Positions 44,378-52,920 of a DNA stretch of 56,196 nucleotides are shown here, in pieces (positions within the stretch are counted from its first letter, which is position 1; every line of letters begins with the position of its first letter). The position numbers were made by a program, and so were the translations under genes. The notes below the pieces were generated by a model, which did no database searches, was not told where the DNA came from, and saw nothing but the letters and a program-made list of their open reading frames with translations. Origin of the DNA: JAJTFW01 sp964534995 (GTDB lineage: Bacteria > Bacteroidota > Bacteroidia > AKYH767-A > OLB10). The stretch spans positions 1 to 56,196 of the forward strand of contig CAZHSC010000012.1 in assembly GCA_964534995.1 (NCBI GenBank). The letters are read 5' to 3'.

Positions 44378-47300
44378 ATGAAAAATTTACTGAAAAAAGT
44401 TGCGGTGATGCACCGGATCTCTTTCACCGGAGGTTTACTGCTGTTATCTTCTTTTATGTTGCAGGCACAGCAACACATCAGCGATTATGTCCTTTTTTCC
44501 GGTAACGGAAATGTAGCGGGCGCCGCCTCTGCAGTGCCTGCATCTCCGGGTTACGCTGTTCAATTATCCTCCTCTACGGCGGTTACGGGAGGTAATACAG
44601 GCAGCTATGTGTTGGTGCAAAGTACAGGTAACAGTAATATTACCGGCTCTGTTCTCAGTGGTCAAAAAGTAATTTTGGCTAACAGCAATACGGTCGGCGG
44701 AAGCATCTACGCCTCAAATACCACCTCGTTAAGCGGAACAATTGTTCAGGTGGGTTCCAATGCCAACATAGGTGGCAGTATACAATCCAATGGCAACGTT
44801 ATTGTTTCCGGCGGAATTATTTCAGGTGCCGTTGTTCATCCTTCCGGAACAAGTTATACCGGTCCTTTCCCCGCCGGAGGAAATATCACCGGCAATCCGG
44901 TTATCCCGGCGCTTCCCGTGCTTCCTGCAGCCATTTCCTTTCCTGCTGCCGGAACACAGTCTGTCAGCAACACCTCCACCATCACTCCGGGATCTTATGG
45001 AAATGTTGCGCTCGGAGGAAATAAAACGCTTACCTTATCCGGGCCGGGCATCTACGTATTTAACACAATCAACAACACCGGCAGCTGCAATACCTTTAAG
45101 TTTGATTTTAAAAATCAGGCAAGCGGCGTTTTCAAAATTTATGTACATGGTAATATCAGCCTGGGTAAAGTAGCTTCTGTACTGGTGAATGGGGGCAGCC
45201 CTTCGCGTATTTTCACGGAAACCCATGGAAGCGGGCCTTATGCCTTTTCCATCGCCAATGGTTCGGGTTCTAACCTCTCGCGCTGGAACGGCAATGTTTA
45301 CGCGCCCTATGCCGCGATCAGCATTGGCTCCGGAACGGGTAATTCGGAGTTAACAGGCAGTTTATGGAGCGGGACACAAATTTTATTCAACAGCGGCGCC
45401 GCGATCACCTATGCCAATCCCAATCTGTGCAGCACCCCGCAGGTGAGTGCAGGAACGGACCAGGTACTTACCTGTACTGCTACCTCAGTAATTTTAAACG
45501 GGTCTTCCTCAACACCTGGTGTCAGCTATGCCTGGACCGGCCCCGGTATAGTATCCGGTTCCGGTACTGCCACCCCCACTGTGAATGCTACCGGATCGTA
45601 TATACTCACCGTTACTTCGGGCACCTGTTCCGCTACCGACACGGTGCAGGTAAATTCCGACACACAGGCACCGGGTGCGGATGCGGGACCGGGAGCCACC
45701 CTCACCTGTGCTGACATTACGGTTGCACTGAATGGAATTTCCTCCACTCCCGGCGTTAACTATTCCTGGTCTGGGAGCGGAATCCTTTCCGGTAACTCAA
45801 CGCCGACTGCAGTAGTCAATATTCCGGGTACGTATACCCTCACCGTTACAAATCCTGTTAATGGTTGCAGTTCAACCGATGATGCACTGGTAGGTACCAA
45901 TTATGCGATGCCTGATGCCGAGGCAGGAAACGGCAACGCCCTTACCTGTACTATCCTGGAAGTAACACTCAACGGAAGTTCAACGGTACCGGGCGCGCAT
46001 TTCTCATGGACAAGTTCCGGAAACGGAGCTTTTGTATCGGGAGCCAATACCGCTACGCCAACGGTTAACGGTATCGGCACCTATTATCTCACCGTTACAG
46101 AGCCTTCCAGCGGATGTACCGCCAGCGATTCCGTTGTGATTGAAGAAGGCCCCTGCATACTTCCCTACTATACACCTTGTCCTGACGGTAAATACAACGG
46201 AGTGCTGGGTTGTGAATTAAGTTCATTGTACACCAATTATGTGGTAGGATCTGATACAATCAATGATGTTTACTTTTTCTCGGGTGACAGTGTATACATT
46301 GAAATCATTACCATCGAAGGACAGACACAAAATCTGTTTAATCTGATTTACAACGCGACGGGATATGGTTTCACGGATACCATTCCCAACGGTTTGAATC
46401 CCCTTATCATCACCGGCCGCTACCCGATTGCCAACCTGGGTAATCTGGCAGTACCTCCCGCCTCCAATTACATCAATTATGTACGACCGGTATATCCGTC
46501 CATCACCAACAGCGGGGTAGCCACCACACAGGGCGACATTGCACAGGGTACACACCTGGTACGTGATGGCTTTGGCGTTGACGGAAGCGGTGTTAAAGTA
46601 TGTGTGCTTTCCGACAGCTACAATACCATCATTGGCAATCCCGCGCATACCGATATTGTTAATGGCGACCTGCCCGGTAACGGCAACCCGGAAAATCATC
46701 CGGCTCCGGTAGATATCATCAAGGAATTTCCCTATGGTACCCGCTCTGATGAAGGACGCGCCATGCTGCAATTGGTACACGATATTGCACCCGGTGCTGA
46801 ACTTGGATTCAGGACGGGAACCATTAGCGAGGGAGATATGGCGCAGGGAATAATTGAGTGTGCACAACAGGGTTGTGATGTTATCGCCGATGATATCACA
46901 TGGGTGACTTCGCCATTTTTCCAGGATGGTGTCCTCGCAAAAGCGGTGGACTCCGTTAGTTCCATGGGCGTTTCCTATTTCGTGGCCGGAGGAAATTTCG
47001 GATCTAAATCATACCAGCATTTCTACAATCCGACAACGGCTCCCTTCGGACTTAGTGGTACTGCACATGACTTCGGTGGTGGTGACAACCTGTTAAATGT
47101 TACCCTGGCTCCGGGAAGTTATACCATTGTACTACAGTGGCAGGACTCCATTTATTCACTCGGGCAAACACTCACCGGTACCCAGACCGACTACGATATT
47201 TACCTGACCAACCAGTATGGAACACAATATTTCGGTTTCAACCGGAACAACCTGGGTGGTGATCCTCTTGAAGTGCTGCCCTTCATCGTTCCGGGCACAG

Positions 47301-50300
47301 CCCCTGTTCAGGCAAATATTACCATCATCAGGGCAGCCGGAACCATCAATTCCAATATTAAACTGATTGTCTTCAGGGGAGAACTCTCCTTCAACGAGCA
47401 CGCTACAGGCACTTCCACCATTGTTGGCCAGGCCAATGCCGCATCCGCCATCACAGTAGGAGCCGTAAACTACTTCAACACACCCGCTTTTGGCGTGAAC
47501 CCTCCTACTGTTCAGGATTTCTCCTCACGCGGAGGCACTCCCGTAAATAATGTAACCCGTAACAAACCGGATCTTATCGCCCCCAACGGCGGCAATACTA
47601 CCGTGCAGTTGGGTGGACCCAATGTGGATGGCGATCTGTTCCCGAATTTCTTTGGCACGTCGGCAGCAGCCCCCCATGCCGCCGGCAGCGGCGCCTTACT
47701 CATTGGAGCAAGGGAAAAATTTTACGGGGAGGACCTGAGCGGAAATCAAGTGAAAGACCTTTTAAACAGTTCCGCTCTTGATATGGGAAATCCCGGATTT
47801 GATTTCAGCACCGGTAACGGATTTATCCGGCCCTTTGAAGCCATGCTGACTTTTGCCGCTCCAACACCTCAGGCAGGATCACTCATCTGGGATACGACGC
47901 TTGTTCCCGGATCTGTTGTTTTATCCGCCGCCGTAGAAGGCAGTTATTTCACCACACAGTCGGTCATCATATTTAATGGCGATACCCTGCCCACTACCTT
48001 TATCAGCTCCTCGCAAATATCAGCGGTCTTCCCGTCTTTCTTTGGCAATTATCCTGTTTACGTATATACACCGCCGCTGGTACCCTTCCTGAATGACGGA
48101 GGGAATTCCGACACCCTGTACTTCTTCTCAACCATAAAAAAGAATGTCAGCATCAGGGCGGAGAATGCAACAAAAAAATACGGAGAAGTCCTTCCCACCT
48201 TCAGCGCCGCTGTCTTTGTTGACGGAGTTCCGCTTGACAGTTCCGGGTTGACCTACGCCGACCTCGGACTGAGTCCTGTCAGCTTCAGCACACCCGCAAC
48301 CAGCAGCAGCAACACCGGCATTTATTTTATCAGTCCTTCCGCTTCAGTCCTTGATCCCGGCTATCATACTTTCTTCAATTATGAATTTGTAAATGGCCTT
48401 CTTTCGATTGAAAAGATGCCACTGGTCATTACGCCTGAAGATACCACAGTTGTTTATGGTGACAAGATAGAGATTCACTCCTTCACGTACCAATACGACG
48501 ACAGCCATATTGATCCTTCGGAGCAAGCCGCTTTCCTGAGCAGCCTGTCGTCAGATCACCAGGCGGAAATCGCCAATACACTGGGCCTTGTTAATGCAAG
48601 GGCCTTGGTTAACGGCCGTGCCCTCGTAAATGCCGACCTGGTCAACATGAGCGCAATGGTGAGTGCCAGGGCGCTCGTGAACGCCCGTGCCCTGGTAAAC
48701 GCCCGTGCATTGGTGAATGGCACTACTACCTACGACACCACCCAACTTGTTGACGTTGCTACCGCGTCTATTTTTAACTACCAGGATGATCCGGATACCG
48801 CCTCACTCGTTAGTGCACGTGCCCTCGTGAATGCAAGGGCTCTGGTGAACGCCCGTGCGCTGGTGAATGGCAGGGCACTCGTAAACGGAAGGGCGCTCGT
48901 AAACGGCGCTGCCATTGTCAACAGTTCAAATACAGGTGACAGCAGCAACAGCAACAGCAATGTGGCGGTTATCATCGATGAGGAAGATGTGGATGCCCCC
49001 GCTGATGATACCCTGTATCAGTTTAAAGGTATAAACATCATCACCGGAATTAATGCCGGCACCCACGCCATCGTACCTGCCGCATATTTATCCAACAACT
49101 TTGAGATTTCCTATGGACTTGGAACGCTCACTATTTTACCCGCTGCACTTACCCTTACCGCAGATGATAAATACACCGTTTACGGACAGGCGGTACCGTA
49201 CTCATCCGTTATCAGCGGCCTGCAATACGACGACAGTCTCACCGGAATCAGCAGCGGCGTTATTCAATATCAGGTTATGGATAATAATAACGCGGTTGTA
49301 CCGGTCGAAATTCCTGCAGGCAACTTCAGCATTCATCCCTCTGGCCTCAATCTCTATTCACCTGCCGATTATATTGTTTCCTATATAGCAGGTAACCTGT
49401 CCGTTGCAAAGGCTTCATTAACCGCTGTTGCAGATAATCAAACGAGGACTTACGGCGACCCTAATCCCTCACTTACCATTTCCTATTCAGGATTTGTTTA
49501 CGATGATGACGCTGCCGACATCGTGACACCGGTGGCGACAACGTCAGCGACAGGCACCTCAAACATTGGAAATTATCCTATCCTGCTCAGCGGCGGCGCA
49601 TCGGATAATTACAATATTTCATTGCAGCAAGGCGTACTCACCATCACCAAAGCCAGTTTGATTGTTAAAGCGGATACCAAATTCATGTACAAGGGAAATT
49701 CGGTTCCCTCCCTGACTTCCACCATCACCGGCTGGAAAAACAACGATCAAAATACGGTTACCTGCGGACCCACCTTATCGGTTCCGGTTGGATGTAATCA
49801 ATCTGCCGGCGTGTACACTATTTCCATTTGCTGTCTTAATTTTTCAAAGAGCGCCAATTATAATATAAGCTATCAATCCGGCTTGCTGTACATAAATCCC
49901 AAAGGCACCGGAGCCAAAAAAATTGTGCCCTATCTGGATTGCGTAGATACATTAATCAATCATCCTTCGGGTTTACCCTATGTTGCCAGGTTCCGGTATC
50001 AGAATTATAACAGCACCCCGCTCTACATTCCGGTTGGCAGCGACAATAATCTGAGCTCATCGGGCGCTTATTCAGGTACGCCGCCGGTAGTATTCAACCC
50101 GGGAATCGGCAACTTCGAAATTTATTTCTCCGGACAGACCATTACGTGGACCATTAAATCATACCAGGGAAATACGAAATACACCATGACAAAATCGGCA
50201 AGCACTTCTTCCGTAAGATGTACGGGTACCGCCCGGTTGCTGACGGATAATTCATCATTGCCTGAGTACCTGGAGCTCTTTCCAAATCCGGTCATTGACG

Positions 50301-50503
50301 TTGTCCGGCTCCGGATACAGGATATTAGCCTGGATCAGGAGATGATCACGGTGTATGATATCAGTGGCAGAAGTCAGTTTACACCGGCAACACGGTATGA
50401 AAACGATCTAAGACTCGATTGCTCCCATTTGCTTCCCGGCATGTACCTGGTTAAAATTACCTCGGGCGGAAATGAATACATAGGCCGCTTCATCAAAGAA
50501 TAA
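44378..50503 (+). CDS. Giant T9SS-secreted protein with subtilase/sedolisin-like domain, MBG-type repeats and LVN[A/G]RA hexapeptides
   Basis: 2041 residues; signal peptide (GGLLLLSSFMLQAQ). Residues about 30-350 form a Gly/Ser-rich beta-helix-like region (IYVHGNISLGK, NGNVYAPYAAISIGS). Three PKD/Ig-like repeats follow (to about 590). Residues about 740-1160 look like an S8 subtilase: D746 (VLSDSYN), N873 (GGNFGS) and S1095 (GTSAAAPHAAG). At the usual His place stands DEGRAML (Glu792), recalling the Glu-Asp-Ser sites of sedolisins. Beyond about 1255 are MBG-type domains (KYGEVLPTF, VYGQAVPY, TYGDPNPSL). The one after about 1370 is interrupted by hexapeptides LVN[A/G]RA in two blocks (1404-1448, 1477-1515). 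A type A T9SS tail (LELFPNPV, LPGMYLVKI) ends the protein. Likely a surface-displayed protease or adhesin. Confidence 0.9.
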   Translation: MKNLLKKVAVMHRISFTGGLLLLSSFMLQAQQHISDYVLFSGNGNVAGAASAVPASPGYAVQLSSSTAVTGGNTGSYVLVQSTGNSNITGSVLSGQKVILANSNTVGGSIYASNTTSLSGTIVQVGSNANIGGSIQSNGNVIVSGGIISGAVVHPSGTSYTGPFPAGGNITGNPVIPALPVLPAAISFPAAGTQSVSNTSTITPGSYGNVALGGNKTLTLSGPGIYVFNTINNTGSCNTFKFDFKNQASGVFKIYVHGNISLGKVASVLVNGGSPSRIFTETHGSGPYAFSIANGSGSNLSRWNGNVYAPYAAISIGSGTGNSELTGSLWSGTQILFNSGAAITYANPNLCSTPQVSAGTDQVLTCTATSVILNGSSSTPGVSYAWTGPGIVSGSGTATPTVNATGSYILTVTSGTCSATDTVQVNSDTQAPGADAGPGATLTCADITVALNGISSTPGVNYSWSGSGILSGNSTPTAVVNIPGTYTLTVTNPVNGCSSTDDALVGTNYAMPDAEAGNGNALTCTILEVTLNGSSTVPGAHFSWTSSGNGAFVSGANTATPTVNGIGTYYLTVTEPSSGCTASDSVVIEEGPCILPYYTPCPDGKYNGVLGCELSSLYTNYVVGSDTINDVYFFSGDSVYIEIITIEGQTQNLFNLIYNATGYGFTDTIPNGLNPLIITGRYPIANLGNLAVPPASNYINYVRPVYPSITNSGVATTQGDIAQGTHLVRDGFGVDGSGVKVCVLSDSYNTIIGNPAHTDIVNGDLPGNGNPENHPAPVDIIKEFPYGTRSDEGRAMLQLVHDIAPGAELGFRTGTISEGDMAQGIIECAQQGCDVIADDITWVTSPFFQDGVLAKAVDSVSSMGVSYFVAGGNFGSKSYQHFYNPTTAPFGLSGTAHDFGGGDNLLNVTLAPGSYTIVLQWQDSIYSLGQTLTGTQTDYDIYLTNQYGTQYFGFNRNNLGGDPLEVLPFIVPGTAPVQANITIIRAAGTINSNIKLIVFRGELSFNEHATGTSTIVGQANAASAITVGAVNYFNTPAFGVNPPTVQDFSSRGGTPVNNVTRNKPDLIAPNGGNTTVQLGGPNVDGDLFPNFFGTSAAAPHAAGSGALLIGAREKFYGEDLSGNQVKDLLNSSALDMGNPGFDFSTGNGFIRPFEAMLTFAAPTPQAGSLIWDTTLVPGSVVLSAAVEGSYFTTQSVIIFNGDTLPTTFISSSQISAVFPSFFGNYPVYVYTPPLVPFLNDGGNSDTLYFFSTIKKNVSIRAENATKKYGEVLPTFSAAVFVDGVPLDSSGLTYADLGLSPVSFSTPATSSSNTGIYFISPSASVLDPGYHTFFNYEFVNGLLSIEKMPLVITPEDTTVVYGDKIEIHSFTYQYDDSHIDPSEQAAFLSSLSSDHQAEIANTLGLVNARALVNGRALVNADLVNMSAMVSARALVNARALVNARALVNGTTTYDTTQLVDVATASIFNYQDDPDTASLVSARALVNARALVNARALVNGRALVNGRALVNGAAIVNSSNTGDSSNSNSNVAVIIDEEDVDAPADDTLYQFKGINIITGINAGTHAIVPAAYLSNNFEISYGLGTLTILPAALTLTADDKYTVYGQAVPYSSVISGLQYDDSLTGISSGVIQYQVMDNNNAVVPVEIPAGNFSIHPSGLNLYSPADYIVSYIAGNLSVAKASLTAVADNQTRTYGDPNPSLTISYSGFVYDDDAADIVTPVATTSATGTSNIGNYPILLSGGASDNYNISLQQGVLTITKASLIVKADTKFMYKGNSVPSLTSTITGWKNNDQNTVTCGPTLSVPVGCNQSAGVYTISICCLNFSKSANYNISYQSGLLYINPKGTGAKKIVPYLDCVDTLINHPSGLPYVARFRYQNYNSTPLYIPVGSDNNLSSSGAYSGTPPVVFNPGIGNFEIYFSGQTITWTIKSYQGNTKYTMTKSASTSSVRCTGTARLLTDNSSLPEYLELFPNPVIDVVRLRIQDISLDQEMITVYDISGRSQFTPATRYENDLRLDCSHLLPGMYLVKITSGGNEYIGRFIKE
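48587..48721 (+). repeat. LVN[A/G]RA hexapeptide repeat, block 1
   Basis: 45 codons encoding six or seven imperfect copies of LVN[A/G]RA (LVNARA, LVNGRA, LVNADL, LVNARA twice, LVNG) and a MVSARA variant. Copies use different synonymous codons, so the pattern is preserved at protein level. Confidence 0.88.
48806..48922 (+). repeat. LVN[A/G]RA hexapeptide repeat, block 2
   Basis: 39 codons with six or seven copies: LVSARA, LVNARA twice, LVNGRA twice, LVNGAA and IVN. It is separated from block 1 by 28 residues of non-repeat sequence. Confidence 0.88.
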
Positions 50504-50519
50504 AATCGTTACTTACATA

Positions 50520-50560
50520 GAAGAGGCGGTCACCATAAGGTAACAGCCTCTTCCCTTTTC
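50520..50560 (+). terminator. Terminator after the 2041-residue gene
   Basis: 8-bp outer stem GAAGAGGC/GCCTCTTC and inner GT-ACC/GGT-AC pairs around an ATAA loop, followed by CCTTTTC. Confidence 0.75.
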
Positions 50561-50799
50561 ATATGGATTTCAGCAGGCAAAGCCTACTCATCGTTTTCCC
50601 GGGACCTTGCAGGATCAACCTGTATTTACCTGTACATCAATAATTTCAAAACACCTGCAAGGCGATGGAATGTGAACACATTGAAGGAAGGCGCTGTTAA
50701 AAGCCCTGATGAAAACAGCCGTAAGCGTCCAGGGAGTCACGGGCAAAAAACATATATCTTTAACGCATCGTGCAAAACAATTCCGGCCATCTTCGTTTC

Positions 50800-52716
50800 A
50801 TGATACGGTTTTTAGGTATACTGACGTTATTCATCTTAACGGGTATGCGTTCATTTTCGCAGAACACAGCAGCCGATAGCATAAAGCAATTATTAAACGC
50901 CGCTAAAGAAGATACCAACCGGGTTCAGTTATTGCTTGAACTATGCAAAGTAAATTTCAGTGACGCGCCCAACGAAGCTATCCGATGTGCCACCGAAGCG
51001 GTTACCCTTTCCGAGAAACTTAAATATGGTAAGGGGGTCGCCCTGGCACTGAAAAATATTGGCCTTGCCAATTACATGAAAGGTGACTATATCCAAACAC
51101 TGGATTATTGGAATCAAAGCATGCAGGCCTTCGACTCCATTGGGGATAAATCCGGAGTTGCCAACCTGCTCAGCAATCTGGGCGCAGTATATTTCAACCA
51201 GGGAGATGATGCGAGTGCCCTTGAATATTACCTTAAATCATTAAAGCTGGCGGAAGAACTGGATGACACTTTAAGAATCATCACCAATTGTATCAATATC
51301 GGAGCTGTTTATTTTAACAAGAAAGCGACGAAATCAAAGGCACTTGAATTTTATAAGCGCGCACTTCCCTTAAGCGAATTGCATGGCGATAATGACGCCA
51401 TCGGGACCGTATCCGTTAATATGGGAGAAATCTATCTGGAAAGGATGGACCTGGATTCGGCATTGCTCTATTTTGAAAAATCACTGAAAGCGTTTGAAGG
51501 TTCCGAGAATCTGCCCTATACATTGATCAACATTGGTAAAGTGTACCGCTACAGGAAAGATTATTCCAAAGCCATACTCTTTCAGTCGCAGGCCTATGAT
51601 TATTCCAAATACCTGGATGCCAAAAATGACATTGCACTTTCTCTGATAGCCCTGGGCGAAACCTATAATGAAAACAACAACCTTAAAAAATCGCTGGAAT
51701 ATTTTACGGAAGCGGAGAAAATATCAAAAGAAATTGGAGCGAACTATCAACTGAAAGAAACATATCAGGGTCTTGCATCTACTTATGCCAGGATGGAAGA
51801 TTACAGGCAGGCATTCAAATATCAGAATTTACTGCTTAGTATCAAGGATACATTGTTCAACCTGGATATTGAAAAAAAACTGGGCACCCTGCAATTTGGA
51901 TTTGACCTTGAGAAAAAAGAATCACAAATCAGCTTACTGACCAAAGACAAGGAAATACAGGAGCAGGAATTAAAAAGGCAGAAAGTTGTAAGAAACAGCT
52001 TTATCGGAGGCTTTACGATTGTACTGCTTTTCGCCGCTACTTTTTTCGCCCAGAAAAACAGAATTGCCAAAGAAAAGAAGAGAAGCGATGAATTGTTGCT
52101 GAACATCCTGCCGGAAGAAACCGCGGAAGAGCTTAAAGCGACCGGTACCGCAAAAGCGAAAAGTATCGATTCGGTAACTGTCATGTTCACCGATTTTAAA
52201 AATTTCACCCAGGCCAGCGAAAAACTTTCGGCGGAAGAACTGGTAGCTGAAATCAACTTATGCTACAGCGAATTTGACCGCATTATTACAAAGTACGGAC
52301 TTGAAAAAATTAAAACGATAGGCGACAGTTACATGTGTGCCGGAGGCCTGCCGGTGCCCAGTAACACACATGCGGAAGACATAGTCAGGGCAGGACTGGA
52401 AATGCAGAAATTCATTACAGAAAATAAATCAAAGCGGGAAAAAGAGAACCTGCCTTATTTTGAGTTGCGTTTAGGCATTCATACCGGTCCGGTGGTAGCG
52501 GGTATTGTGGGGATAAAAAAATTCGCCTATGACATATGGGGCGATACCGTCAACACCGCCTCCAGGATGGAAAGCAGTGGAGCCGTTGGCAAAGTCAACA
52601 TCAGCGGATTTACTTATCAGCTCATCAAAGATAAATTTGAGTGCACACGTCGCGGAATGATTGAGGCGAAGAACAAAGGCCAGATAGAAATGTATTTTGT
52701 AGAAAGGGAATTATAG
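50800..52716 (+). CDS. TPR-containing membrane class III adenylate cyclase
   Basis: 638 residues from the ATG at 50800 (a GTG at 50770 is also possible). Signal peptide (FLGILTLFILTGMRSFSQ), then about eight tetratricopeptide repeats (ALEYYLKSLKLAEELDD, YTLINIGKVYRYRKDYSKAI) in the periplasm, one membrane span (SFIGGFTIVLLFAATFFAQ) near 400-420, a short coiled linker, and a class III cyclase domain. The metal aspartates lie in VMFTDFKNF and IKTIGDSYM, and the transition-state Asn/Arg lie in DTVNTASRM. The substrate-selecting pair appears to be Lys (KIKTIG) and Asp (YDIWGD), the adenylate-type choice rather than the guanylate Glu/Cys pair. This suggests cAMP output driven by a periplasmic signal. 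Downstream of the giant cargo gene; its target in this genome is unknown. Confidence 0.9.
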   Translation: MIRFLGILTLFILTGMRSFSQNTAADSIKQLLNAAKEDTNRVQLLLELCKVNFSDAPNEAIRCATEAVTLSEKLKYGKGVALALKNIGLANYMKGDYIQTLDYWNQSMQAFDSIGDKSGVANLLSNLGAVYFNQGDDASALEYYLKSLKLAEELDDTLRIITNCINIGAVYFNKKATKSKALEFYKRALPLSELHGDNDAIGTVSVNMGEIYLERMDLDSALLYFEKSLKAFEGSENLPYTLINIGKVYRYRKDYSKAILFQSQAYDYSKYLDAKNDIALSLIALGETYNENNNLKKSLEYFTEAEKISKEIGANYQLKETYQGLASTYARMEDYRQAFKYQNLLLSIKDTLFNLDIEKKLGTLQFGFDLEKKESQISLLTKDKEIQEQELKRQKVVRNSFIGGFTIVLLFAATFFAQKNRIAKEKKRSDELLLNILPEETAEELKATGTAKAKSIDSVTVMFTDFKNFTQASEKLSAEELVAEINLCYSEFDRIITKYGLEKIKTIGDSYMCAGGLPVPSNTHAEDIVRAGLEMQKFITENKSKREKENLPYFELRLGIHTGPVVAGIVGIKKFAYDIWGDTVNTASRMESSGAVGKVNISGFTYQLIKDKFECTRRGMIEAKNKGQIEMYFVEREL

Positions 52717-52875
52717 CTTTGATTTTGGACGGGTTTGTTTTCGTACCTGTTCATGGTTTTATTAACTCCTCCTGAAATAATACAATCGCCCTCTTCCGTT
52801 TTTCACCTTGTAAAAGGAATAACGCTACACCTTAGCTTTAACAGGATCGCTGAGCATAGCGGTAAAGAAAATAAA

Positions 52876-52901
52876 AAATGCCCCCGTTTCCGGAGGCATT
52901 T
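52876..52901 (-). terminator. Terminator between convergent genes
   Basis: 11-bp stem with one mismatch (left arm AAATGCCCCCG, right arm CGGAGGCATTT) and a TTTC loop. On the minus strand it is followed by TTTTTTATTTT, serving the gene ending at 52921. It could also act weakly for the plus-strand cyclase gene. Confidence 0.82.
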
Positions 52902-52920
52902 AAAAGGTGAACAGATTACT

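Noticed and set aside
46223..46867. 214-codon minus-strand frame opposite the giant cargo gene
   Set aside because: Overlaps catalytic blocks of the subtilase-like domain on the other strand; composition is that of an antisense shadow.
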